Assembly: GCA_030849945.1 (NCBI GenBank)
Contig: JAVDKK010000001.1
Coordinates: forward strand, 124,001-188,000
Reading direction: 5' to 3'
Source: Schauerella fraxinea
GTDB taxonomy: Bacteria; Pseudomonadota; Gammaproteobacteria; Burkholderiales; Burkholderiaceae_B
DNA length: 64,000 bases
Shown: one piece after another, positions 25,874-34,019 of the stretch
Position numbering within the stretch: the first letter of the stretch is position 1
Layout: each line of letters begins with the position of its first letter
The notes under the pieces: generated by a model
Told to the model about the DNA's origin: nothing
Databases searched by the model: none
What the model saw: the letters and a program-made list of their open reading frames with translations, nothing else
Program-made: the position numbers and the translations under genes

Positions 25874-27484
25874 ATGCGTACTTCCACGTTGCTGAAGCGA
25901 TCGGCGCTGGCCGCCGCCCTCGTTGTTGCCACCGGCCTGGCGCATGCCGCCGAGACCAAGACGTTCCGTTGGGCCTATCAGGGCGATGCGATGTCGCTCG
26001 ACCCGATGGCGCTGAACGAGACGTTCACGCTGGGTTTCCAGAACAACATCTACGAACCCCTGGTGGCCTACGATGGTGAGTTGAAGCTGGTGCCCGCATT
26101 GGCCACGAGCTGGGAAAATCCGGAGCCCACGAAGTGGGTCTTCAAGCTGCGCCAGGGCGTGAAGTTTCATGACGGCACGCCGTTCAACGCCGATGACGTG
26201 ATCTTTTCGTGGAAGCGCAGCCTGACGCCGGGTTCGGACATGAAGGCTTACGGCGCCAAGGCCGCCGACATCAAGAAGATCGACGACTACACGATCGAAG
26301 TCACCACCCCCACGCCCAACCCCATCCTGCCGCGTGAATGGGTGTACCTGTTCATCATGAGCAAGCCGTGGTCGGAAAAGAACAAGACCACCGAGGCGAC
26401 CAACGCCAAGGGCGACAACCAGGGCAACTTCGCCAATCTGAATTCGAACGGCACGGGCCCCTTCATGGTGACGTCGCGCCAACCCGACATTCGCACGACG
26501 ATGAAGCGTTTCGACGGCTACTGGGGCAAGGACAAGATCGCCACCAATGTGGACGAGGTGATCTTCCAACCGATTACGCAAGAAGCCACGCGCGTGGCCG
26601 CGCTGATCTCGGGCGAAATGGATGCGGTGATTCCGGTGCCGGTGCAAGACTGGAAACGGCTTGAAGACGCGAAAGGCGTCAAGCCGCTGACAGGTGCCGA
26701 AGCGCGCGCGATTTTCATCGGCATGGACCAAAGCCGCGACGAATTGCTGTTCTCGAACATCAAGGGCAAGAACCCGTTCAAGGATGTGCGCGTGCGTGAA
26801 GCCGTCGTCCTGGCGGTGGACACCAAGGCCATCAACGACAAGATCATGCGCGGCGCGGCCAAACCTTTGGGTTCGCTCGTGGCCACCGCCATCAACGGCT
26901 ATGCCGACTCGTACGGCGCGCCGATCAAGCCCGACGTCGAAAAGGCGAAGAAGCTGCTGGTGGATGCCGGCTACCCGCAAGGCTTCGAAGTGACGATGGA
27001 TTGCCCGAACGACCGCTACGTCAATGACGAAAAGGTCTGCCAGGCGGTGGCATCGATGCTGGCGCGCGTGGGCATCAAGATCAATCTGCTGGCGCAGACC
27101 AAGTCGAAGTACTTCGGCAAGATTCTGCCGCAGGCCGGCAACCAGACCAGCATGTACATGCTGGGTTGGACGCCGAGCTCGATCGACGCGCACAATGCCC
27201 TGCTCAACCTCGTGACCTGCCGCGACCCCAAAACGTCGGCCGGCCAATTCAACCTGGGCGGCTACTGCAATCCCAAGGTCGACGAGCTGACGGCCAAGGT
27301 GGGTGTGGAGACCGATCAGGTCAAGCGCAATGCGATGATCAAGGAAGCCTTCGAGATCGTGCGCACCGACTGGGGCTATCTGCCGCTGCATCAGCAACCG
27401 ATGTCGTGGGGCGTGAAGGACACCATCAAGGTCGTGCAACGCGCCGACGACGTGATGGATCTTCGTAGCGTCGTGATGCCCTGA
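25874..27484 (+). CDS. Peptide ABC transporter substrate-binding protein (SBP family 5), second system
   Basis: A 536-residue periplasmic binding protein. The start ATG at 25874 gives a clean signal peptide (MRTSTLLKRSALAAALVVAT) cut after LAHA. A GGAG lies about 13 bases upstream, rather far. Family motifs include DAMSLDPMALNETFT, YEPLVAYDG, FKLRQGVKFHDGTPFNADDV and GTGPFMV. Two Cys pairs in the second half (DCPNDRYVNDEKVCQ and VTCRDPKTSAG) suggest disulfides. It heads an operon with two permeases and a fused ATPase, separated by at most 21 bases. The ligand is unknown; it is only distantly similar to the binding protein at 1679-3298. Confidence 0.92.
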   Translation: MRTSTLLKRSALAAALVVATGLAHAAETKTFRWAYQGDAMSLDPMALNETFTLGFQNNIYEPLVAYDGELKLVPALATSWENPEPTKWVFKLRQGVKFHDGTPFNADDVIFSWKRSLTPGSDMKAYGAKAADIKKIDDYTIEVTTPTPNPILPREWVYLFIMSKPWSEKNKTTEATNAKGDNQGNFANLNSNGTGPFMVTSRQPDIRTTMKRFDGYWGKDKIATNVDEVIFQPITQEATRVAALISGEMDAVIPVPVQDWKRLEDAKGVKPLTGAEARAIFIGMDQSRDELLFSNIKGKNPFKDVRVREAVVLAVDTKAINDKIMRGAAKPLGSLVATAINGYADSYGAPIKPDVEKAKKLLVDAGYPQGFEVTMDCPNDRYVNDEKVCQAVASMLARVGIKINLLAQTKSKYFGKILPQAGNQTSMYMLGWTPSSIDAHNALLNLVTCRDPKTSAGQFNLGGYCNPKVDELTAKVGVETDQVKRNAMIKEAFEIVRTDWGYLPLHQQPMSWGVKDTIKVVQRADDVMDLRSVVMP

Positions 27485-27485
27485 T

Positions 27486-28457
27486 ATGGCAACGTTCATC
27501 GCCAACCGCCTCTTTCAGGCCGTGCTTGTCATGTTGGCCGTGGCGCTGATCGCCTTCGCCATGTTCCGCTATGTCGGCGATCCCGTCGCCGCCATGGTGG
27601 GACAGGACACCACCACCGAGCAGCGGCTGAAACTACGCCAGGACCTCGGGCTCGACGATCCGTTTCTCGTGCAGTACGCCCGCTTCGTGGGCAAAGCCGC
27701 ACAGGGTGATTTCGGTATCTCCTACCGGCACCGCCGCCCGGTCAGCGAACTGCTGGCCGAGCGGTTGCCCGCCACGATCGAGCTCTCATTGGTCTCGGCA
27801 GTGATGGCGTTGGCGCTGGGCATTCCGATGGGGATCTACACGGCGCTGCGCCGCCGCGGGCTCATCTCCAAGGCGTTCATGGCCGTATCGCTGGCCGGCA
27901 TTTCGCTGCCGACGTTCCTCATCGGCATCCTGCTCATTCTGGTGTTCAGCGTGCAGTTGCGCTGGCTGCCGAGCTTCGGGCGGGGTGACGTGGTCAATAT
28001 CGGCGGCTGGACCACCGGGTTCCTTACCCGCTCGGGATGGGCCGCGTTGATCCTGCCGGCCATCACGCTCGCGCTCTTCCAGATGACGCTGATCATGCGG
28101 CTGGTGCGCGCCGAAATGCTCGAAGTGCTGCGCGCCGACTTCATCAAGTTTGCCCGTGCACGCGGGCTGCCGGAGCGTCTGATCAATTTCCGTCACGCCC
28201 TGAAGAACACGCTGGTGCCGGTGATCACCATTACCGGCCTGCAACTGGGCTCGATCATCGCGTTCGCCATCATTACCGAAACGGTGTTTCAGTGGCCCGG
28301 CATGGGGCTGCTCTTCATCCAGGCCATCAGCATGGTCGACATCCCCGTGATGGCGGCATACCTGCTGTTGATCGCCTTCGTATTCGTGCTGATCAATCTT
28401 GTGGTCGACCTGCTTTATCTGGTCGTCGATCCGCGCTTGCGCGTGCAAACCCGGTAA
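27486..28457 (+). CDS. Dipeptide-type ABC transporter permease, DppB-like, second system
   Basis: A 323-residue permease with about six membrane helices. The start is one base after the preceding stop. Typical features are MATFIANRLFQAVLVMLAVA, FRYVGDPVAAMVGQD in place of the usual LxPGDP motif, DFGISYRHRRPVSELLAERLPAT without changes to the family pattern, and the coupling loop around RADFIKFARARGLPE. It ends with a Val-rich helix and VDPRLRV. Confidence 0.92.
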   Translation: MATFIANRLFQAVLVMLAVALIAFAMFRYVGDPVAAMVGQDTTTEQRLKLRQDLGLDDPFLVQYARFVGKAAQGDFGISYRHRRPVSELLAERLPATIELSLVSAVMALALGIPMGIYTALRRRGLISKAFMAVSLAGISLPTFLIGILLILVFSVQLRWLPSFGRGDVVNIGGWTTGFLTRSGWAALILPAITLALFQMTLIMRLVRAEMLEVLRADFIKFARARGLPERLINFRHALKNTLVPVITITGLQLGSIIAFAIITETVFQWPGMGLLFIQAISMVDIPVMAAYLLLIAFVFVLINLVVDLLYLVVDPRLRVQTR

Positions 28458-28478
28458 GCACCGCACTTTAAGAGACGC

Positions 28479-29405
28479 ATGATGAATCGCGTAGCGACCT
28501 TCTTCGCCCAGACCGCCGATAGCGACATCTGGTACAGCTTCAAACGCTCGCCGGGCGCCGTCATCGCGGCCGTGGTGACCCTGGTGATGGTGCTCTCGGC
28601 GCTCTTTGCGCCGTTGATCGCGCCGCACAATCCCTTCGACCTGGCGTCCTTGAGCATCATGGATGCCAATACGCCGCCGTCATGGGAAGAAGGCGGCAGC
28701 CGCGACTTCCTGCTCGGCACGGACGACCAGGGCCGCGATATCTTGTCGGCCGTGCTGTACGGCTCGCGTGTGTCGCTGTTCGTGGGCTTTGCGTCAGTGA
28801 TCTTTTCGGTCGTGCTGGGCGTCACGCTCGGCTTGATCAGCGGCTACGCCGGCGGTCGGGTCGACAGCTTCATCATGCGGATCGCAGACGTGCAATTGTC
28901 GTTTCCGGCGATCCTGGTTGCGCTTTTGATCGACGGCGTGGCGCGTGGCCTCTTGCCCCGCGATCTACACAACGAACTCGCGCTGTATGTGCTGGTGTTT
29001 GCGATCGGCATTTCGGGCTGGGTGCAATACGCCCGCACCGTGCGCGGCGCCACGCTGGTAGAGCGCAACAAGGAATACGTGCAGGCCGCACGCCTGATCG
29101 GCATCGGGCCGATCACGATCCTGCGCCGGCACATTCTGCCCAATGTGATGGGCCCGGTGCTGGTGATCGCCACCATCCATCTGGCCGTGGCCGTGATTAC
29201 CGAAGCCACGCTGTCGTTTCTGGGCGTGGGGGTGCCGTCCACGACGCCGTCGCTGGGCACGTTGATCCGCATCGGCAACAGTTATCTGTTCTCGGGCATG
29301 TGGTGGATCTCGATTTTTCCGGGCGTGGCGCTCGTGGTGCTGGTGCTCGCAGTCAATCTGTTGGGCGACTGGCTGCGCGACGCCCTGAACCCCAAGCTGC
29401 GCTGA
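28479..29405 (+). CDS. Dipeptide-type ABC transporter permease, DppC-like, second system
   Basis: A 308-residue partner permease. AAGAGA precedes the ATG at 28479. An ATG follows at 28482, so the start may be one codon later. The core shows APLIAPHNPFD, LLGTDDQGRDILSAVLYGSRVS, the coupling loop EYVQAARLIGIGPITILRRHILPN and the end LLGDWLRDALNPKLR. The loop after the first helix contains a short insert (TPPSWEEGGSRDF) common in glutathione- and peptide-type systems. The ATPase gene follows after seven bases. Confidence 0.92.
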   Translation: MMNRVATFFAQTADSDIWYSFKRSPGAVIAAVVTLVMVLSALFAPLIAPHNPFDLASLSIMDANTPPSWEEGGSRDFLLGTDDQGRDILSAVLYGSRVSLFVGFASVIFSVVLGVTLGLISGYAGGRVDSFIMRIADVQLSFPAILVALLIDGVARGLLPRDLHNELALYVLVFAIGISGWVQYARTVRGATLVERNKEYVQAARLIGIGPITILRRHILPNVMGPVLVIATIHLAVAVITEATLSFLGVGVPSTTPSLGTLIRIGNSYLFSGMWWISIFPGVALVVLVLAVNLLGDWLRDALNPKLR

Positions 29406-29412
29406 GGCTGAA

Positions 29413-31143
29413 ATGGCATTATTGAACGTTCAGAACATGCGCATCGAATTCGCCAGCCGCCGCGGCACGCTGGTGGCCGTCGACGGCTTGAATCTCACCC
29501 TGCAGAAAGGCGAAATCCTCGGCGTGGTGGGCGAATCCGGCGCAGGCAAATCCACGGTGGGCAACGCCATCATCGGTCTGCTCGAACCGACGGGCAAGCT
29601 TACCGCTGGCGAGATCAGCTTGTCTGGCACGCGTATCGAAGCGTTGGGACCGGCCGAACTGCGCGCGATGCGGGGCCGTCGCATCGGCATGATTTTTCAG
29701 GATCCGCTGACTTCGCTCGATCCCCTGCAAACGGTGGAAAGCCAGTTGGTGGAAACCATGCAGGTGCACTTGCGGCTCTCGCATGCCGACGCCTGCCTGC
29801 GTGCGAGAGCCGCTCTCAAGCAAGTGGGTATCCCCGAGCCTGAATTGCGTGTGAAGCAATACCCGCATCAGTTTTCGGGCGGCATGCGACAACGCGTGGT
29901 GATCGCGCTGGCGTTGTGTTGCGAGCCCGAGGTGATCATCGCCGACGAGCCCACCACCGCCTTGGACGTGTCGATCCAGGCGCAGATTCTGGATCTGCTG
30001 CGCAAGCTGTGCAAAGAGAAAGAAGTGGGGATGATCATCATCACCCACGACATGGGTGTGATTGCCGATATCACCGATCGCGTGGCCGTGCTGTACCGCG
30101 GCAAGCTGGTGGAAGAAGGCCCGACGCAAAAGATTCTGGGCGACCCGGATCACGAGTACACGCGCAGCCTGATTTCTGCCGTGCCGCGTCCCGACATTAA
30201 GCTGCACCGCTTTCCGATGGTGACCTACATCGAGGACGTGCGCACGCCGGCCAAACCGCTGGACATCGCCACGCACTGGTTGGGGCAACGCCGCGACTTC
30301 GGCACCCGTGAAGCCGGGCCGCTGGTGGAAACGCGCAATCTGGGCATGCAGTTCACGCTCAAGAATGCGTTTCTGAAACGCAATCGCCGCACGCTCGATG
30401 CCGTCAAGCAATTGAGCTTGTCGATACCTGAAGGTGAGGTGTTCGGCCTGGTGGGCGAATCGGGATCAGGCAAGTCGACGGTGGCGCGATTGATTGCAGG
30501 CCTCTACACCCCGAGCAGCGGCACCGTGCATTTCAACGGCACCGAGCTCACCGGACTGAAGGACGAAAAGGCGCAAAACGCCTTTCGTCGGCAGATTCAG
30601 ATGGTGTTTCAAGATCCGTTTTCGTCGCTGAACCCGCGCATGCGAGTGCTGGATATCGTCGCCGAACCGATCCGCTTTCATCGCCTGACCGAAAACGAAA
30701 CGCAAACGCGTGCGGTGGTGCACGATCTGCTGGAAGTGGTGGGGCTCGGCGCGCAAGCGGCCAAGCGCTTTCCGCACGAGTTTTCTGGCGGCCAACGGCA
30801 ACGCATCTGCATCGCCCGCGCGCTCGCCACCCGCCCCCGCTTCTTGATTTGCGACGAGCCGACGTCGGCCCTGGACGTGTCGATTCAAGCGCAGATTTTG
30901 AATTTGCTGAAGGACCTGCAAGAGACGTTAGGCCTGACGATGCTGTTCATCAGCCACGACTTGCCGGTGATCCGCCAGATGTGCGATCGCGTGGGCGTTA
31001 TGCGGCACGGCGAATTGCTTGAAGTGGCGGATACCGAAACGCTGTTCAAGGCGCCTCAGCATCCCTACAGCCAGCATCTGCTGAGCTTGATGCCCAAGCT
31101 CAGCGACATGTCGCGCGACGGGCTGGATGTGGTGGCCGCTTAA
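29413..31143 (+). CDS. Fused dual-ATPase subunit of the second peptide ABC transporter
   Basis: A 576-residue cytoplasmic ATPase with two nucleotide-binding domains. First half: GESGAGKS, MIFQDPLTSLD, FSGGMRQRV and VIIADEPTTALD. Second half: GESGSGKS, MVFQDPFSSLN, FSGGQRQRI and FLICDEPTSALD. Both halves carry the DppD/DppF C-terminal extension, for example HEYTRSLISAVPRP and HPYSQHLLSLMPK. GAGG precedes the ATG at 29413. This ends the operon. Confidence 0.93.
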   Translation: MALLNVQNMRIEFASRRGTLVAVDGLNLTLQKGEILGVVGESGAGKSTVGNAIIGLLEPTGKLTAGEISLSGTRIEALGPAELRAMRGRRIGMIFQDPLTSLDPLQTVESQLVETMQVHLRLSHADACLRARAALKQVGIPEPELRVKQYPHQFSGGMRQRVVIALALCCEPEVIIADEPTTALDVSIQAQILDLLRKLCKEKEVGMIIITHDMGVIADITDRVAVLYRGKLVEEGPTQKILGDPDHEYTRSLISAVPRPDIKLHRFPMVTYIEDVRTPAKPLDIATHWLGQRRDFGTREAGPLVETRNLGMQFTLKNAFLKRNRRTLDAVKQLSLSIPEGEVFGLVGESGSGKSTVARLIAGLYTPSSGTVHFNGTELTGLKDEKAQNAFRRQIQMVFQDPFSSLNPRMRVLDIVAEPIRFHRLTENETQTRAVVHDLLEVVGLGAQAAKRFPHEFSGGQRQRICIARALATRPRFLICDEPTSALDVSIQAQILNLLKDLQETLGLTMLFISHDLPVIRQMCDRVGVMRHGELLEVADTETLFKAPQHPYSQHLLSLMPKLSDMSRDGLDVVAA

Positions 31144-31171
31144 CACCGACGTCTACCCAGCGCCGCTCGGT

Positions 31172-31573
31172 TCATTTCGCCGGCGGCGCGCCTTCGTCGT
31201 AGGCGGGTACATCCGCATGCCATTGCAGCCAGGGCCGATCGTGCGCGGTCCAGATGCGGGCGGCCGGTTGCACGCCTGGGTCGTCGTCCAGCGATGCCAC
31301 GCGCAAGATAACGTAGTCGCGGCCCACCCACTCCGCCATCAAATGCGTACCGCACTGGGCACAAAAGTGGCGCAGTTTTCCGGGGGTCGATTCGAAGGCG
31401 CGGCGTGCCTCATCGCCGCGCGTCCAGCGAAACCCGCTGCGCTCCACCCGCGCCGTCGAGGCGAATACCGCTGAGTGCGCTTTCTGGCACGTGATGCAAT
31501 GGCAGTGCACGATCGGTCCGGTGAGCACGTCGGTATCGTAAGCGACGCTACCGCATAGGCAAGATCCCTGCAT
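31172..31573 (-). CDS. GFA family protein (glutathione-dependent formaldehyde-activating enzyme-like)
   Basis: A 133-residue zinc protein of the GFA/Mss4-like fold. The cysteine pattern is complete: SCLCGSVAY, HCHCITCQKAHSA and FCAQCGTHL. The ATG at 31573 is preferred over an upstream in-frame start because GAGG lies six bases before it and the family begins with MQGSCLCG. Many members bind glutathione or a thiol adduct, but most have no proven reaction; true formaldehyde activation should not be assumed. It converges on the preceding ABC operon. Confidence 0.88.
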   Translation of the reverse strand: MQGSCLCGSVAYDTDVLTGPIVHCHCITCQKAHSAVFASTARVERSGFRWTRGDEARRAFESTPGKLRHFCAQCGTHLMAEWVGRDYVILRVASLDDDPGVQPAARIWTAHDRPWLQWHADVPAYDEGAPPAK

Positions 31574-31660
31574 GGTCGGCCTCGTTTGAATGCAGTGAAT
31601 GAGCCCGCCATCATAGGCGAAGGGCAGCACACCCGCCGTGCAGCCCTACCGAAGGACGAC

Positions 31661-33670
31661 TCAGGCGCCGGCCATCGCAGCGTGACTGCGATAGCTGTCA
31701 CCCACGCCCGACGGCCGCACCGTTTCGGCACCCGCATCGCCCGCAATCCGGAACACGGCCACGCCATCGCGCAGCAATTGCGCCTGCTCGGCCATCGAGG
31801 TCGCGGCAGCCGACGCTTCTTCGACCAACGCGGCGTTCTGCTGCGTGACGGCATCCATCTGCGTGACCGCGATATTGACCTGTTCGATGCCTGCGCTTTG
31901 TTCGACTGACGCTGCGGCAATTTCTTCCATGATCACCGTCACGTTCGTGATCGCTTGTACGGCACTGGCCACGGTCGCCACCGCCTGGTCGGCACTGGCG
32001 TCACCCGCGCGCACCCGCTCGATCGAACTGTCGATCAGGCCTTTGATCTCCTTGGCCGCGCTGGCGCTGCGTTGCGCCAATGCGCGCACTTCGCTCGCAA
32101 CCACGGCAAAGCCCTTGCCGTGCTCGCCGGCGCGTGCCGCTTCCACGGCAGCATTCAACGCCAGGATGTTGGTCTGAAACGCAATGCTGTCGATCACGCT
32201 GGTGATCTCGCCGATCTGGCGGGCGCTGTCCGTAATGTCCTTCATCGCTGTTTTGAGCACGCCCACGGCCGCGCCCCCATCGCGCGCGGTTTGCGCACCG
32301 GTACGCGCCAGCCCGCTGGCTTGCGTGGCCTTATCCGCGTTTTCCTTCACGGTCACCGTCAATTCTTCCATGCTGGCCGCGGTTTCTTCCAGCGAGGCCG
32401 CCTGCTCTTCGGTGCGGCGCGAGAGATCGGTGTTGCCCATGGCGATCTCGCCGGCGGCGCCCGAGATGTTGTAGGCGCCCGTACGGATATCGCCTACCAG
32501 TTTGGCCAAGCCATCATTCATATCGTTCAAGGCGGCGAGCAATTGCGCCGTCTCGTTGTGACCCACGACGACATTGCGCACACTCAGGTCGCCACTGGCG
32601 GCACGCTTGGCCGCTGCCACAGCAGCGGCGATCGGACGGGTAATCGATCGCACGACCGCAATCGAGAACAGCACGGCCAGTATCACAATGAGGGCCAGAA
32701 CCCCCAACAGCAGTGCGGCTTCTTGACGTGCGGCGCCCGCCTGGCGATCGAGCAGGCCTTCGAGAAAGTCGGTGGCCACCGTGGCAACGCGATACTGCGC
32801 ATCGATGGCTTGCGTGAACACCGTGATGTACTCCCCGGGAGCGAGATCGATCGCTGTGGCTTGAACAATAGCGCTTTGCGCCAACGCCATCGCACGCTCG
32901 GCCGAACGCTGGGCCTCCGCCGACGGCGCTTGCAGAAGCGTCGCCAATGCTGGATTGACGCCCGCCGCCTTGCCGAATGCACGGTTTACGCCGGCCGCGC
33001 GTTCTTGAGCGCGCTCAAGCATGTTCATCAACCCCAAGCGCTCGCTGTCGCTGGCACGGCCCAAGGTCAACAGGCCCGTCCCACGTGCACGCGCCTTACC
33101 CAGCTCTTCGGTCAATGCAGGCAATTCGGCCATCGATGCCATGATCAAGGAATAGCTATCCAGATCGCCGTCCAAGGACAGTCCGTATTGATCGAGCATC
33201 AGATTGTTTGCATCGAGTACACGGCGCAATACGGCGACGTGCCCGTCGAAACTCTGCGGTACCGAGAGGGCACCGCCCGCCGCACGATCGCGCAACGCGC
33301 GCCAATCGCCAACGGCGCTCGACCAAGCCACGGCGGCGGGCGCTTTGCTGTCCACGTGGCGCAACTGCACGTTGACCTGTTCGATTGCTGCATCGGCCCG
33401 CGATGCACTGTCGCGCAGGCCAGCTTCGCCCGTCGCGCCGCGCGATCCCAAAAACACCGCGGCGGCGGCTCGATGCTGCTGAATCGACTGCAGCGCTTGC
33501 ATAAGCGGGCGCACGACCTGAACGCCTTGCATGGCGTGCTGTTTGACGGCAATTTTGGCATTGTCGATCACCACGACCATGGTGGTCGGCAGTGCGAGAA
33601 GCGCCAGGGCAATCGCGCCCAATATGGCGAACTTGGCCGATAAGGACAATCTGGACAGGAAACCTTGCAT
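31661..33670 (-). CDS. Methyl-accepting chemotaxis protein, copy 1
   Basis: A 669-residue chemoreceptor. Helix 1 (AILGAIALALLALPTTMVVV) near residues 13-33 leads into a helical periplasmic domain of about 285 residues. A second helix lies near residues 318-340, followed by a HAMP domain and the long signalling coiled coil. EEQAASLEETAASMEELTVT is the methylation region. The hairpin tip includes DSIAFQTNILALNAAVEAAR and GKGFAVVASEVRALAQRSA. No CheR-binding pentapeptide is seen at the C-terminus. The ATG at 33670 is chosen since helix 1 follows at the normal distance. It is a paralogue of the next gene upstream. The ligand is unknown. Confidence 0.92.
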   Translation of the reverse strand: MQGFLSRLSLSAKFAILGAIALALLALPTTMVVVIDNAKIAVKQHAMQGVQVVRPLMQALQSIQQHRAAAAVFLGSRGATGEAGLRDSASRADAAIEQVNVQLRHVDSKAPAAVAWSSAVGDWRALRDRAAGGALSVPQSFDGHVAVLRRVLDANNLMLDQYGLSLDGDLDSYSLIMASMAELPALTEELGKARARGTGLLTLGRASDSERLGLMNMLERAQERAAGVNRAFGKAAGVNPALATLLQAPSAEAQRSAERAMALAQSAIVQATAIDLAPGEYITVFTQAIDAQYRVATVATDFLEGLLDRQAGAARQEAALLLGVLALIVILAVLFSIAVVRSITRPIAAAVAAAKRAASGDLSVRNVVVGHNETAQLLAALNDMNDGLAKLVGDIRTGAYNISGAAGEIAMGNTDLSRRTEEQAASLEETAASMEELTVTVKENADKATQASGLARTGAQTARDGGAAVGVLKTAMKDITDSARQIGEITSVIDSIAFQTNILALNAAVEAARAGEHGKGFAVVASEVRALAQRSASAAKEIKGLIDSSIERVRAGDASADQAVATVASAVQAITNVTVIMEEIAAASVEQSAGIEQVNIAVTQMDAVTQQNAALVEEASAAATSMAEQAQLLRDGVAVFRIAGDAGAETVRPSGVGDSYRSHAAMAGA

Positions 33671-34019
33671 AGCGTGCTCGCGAATGTTGACGCTCGCGCC
33701 ACGCGGTCGGCATTCAGACGGGGTCTGGAGGTAGCCAACGTTGGGCAGCGATGCCGTTGCTCGTTGAAAGCACCCATTCTTCATGCGACGGCATTGCCGT
33801 TTCTACCGGATTTACCAAATTTACGTGATCGGTACATTGGATACACGTGTGGCAACACGGCTCACCGCGAGTCGTGGCAGGTTGCGCGCGCATGAGCCAA
33901 GGTGTTGACCCGAAAGTCCCGAGGGCCTCGCGACGGCCCAGGCTGTGCTTATCTTTCGGCGTGATTGCTGCTCCGGCGCGCCACGGTAGCGCATGCCGGG
34001 AATTTGTAACTTTGACACG
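33671..34019. other. Intergenic region between the two chemoreceptor genes
   Basis: About 350 bases between two same-strand chemoreceptor genes, so it holds the promoter for the one ending at 31661. I looked for a sigma28 flagellar promoter (TAAA...GCCGATAA) and found only poor matches. No gene or terminator recognised. Confidence 0.4.

Noticed and set aside
25694..27505. A 603-codon open frame on the minus strand opposite the second peptide-binding protein
   Set aside because: It is the antisense of a clear SBP family 5 protein with a signal peptide; its translation is rich in His and Arg and shows no family motif.
31955..33643. A 562-codon plus-strand frame opposite chemoreceptor copy 1
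   Set aside because: The minus strand encodes an unmistakable chemoreceptor; the plus frame is His/Arg-rich with no recognisable domain.
33671..33900. A sigma28 flagellar promoter before chemoreceptor copy 1
   Set aside because: TAAA and GCCG elements occur but not at the expected spacing.
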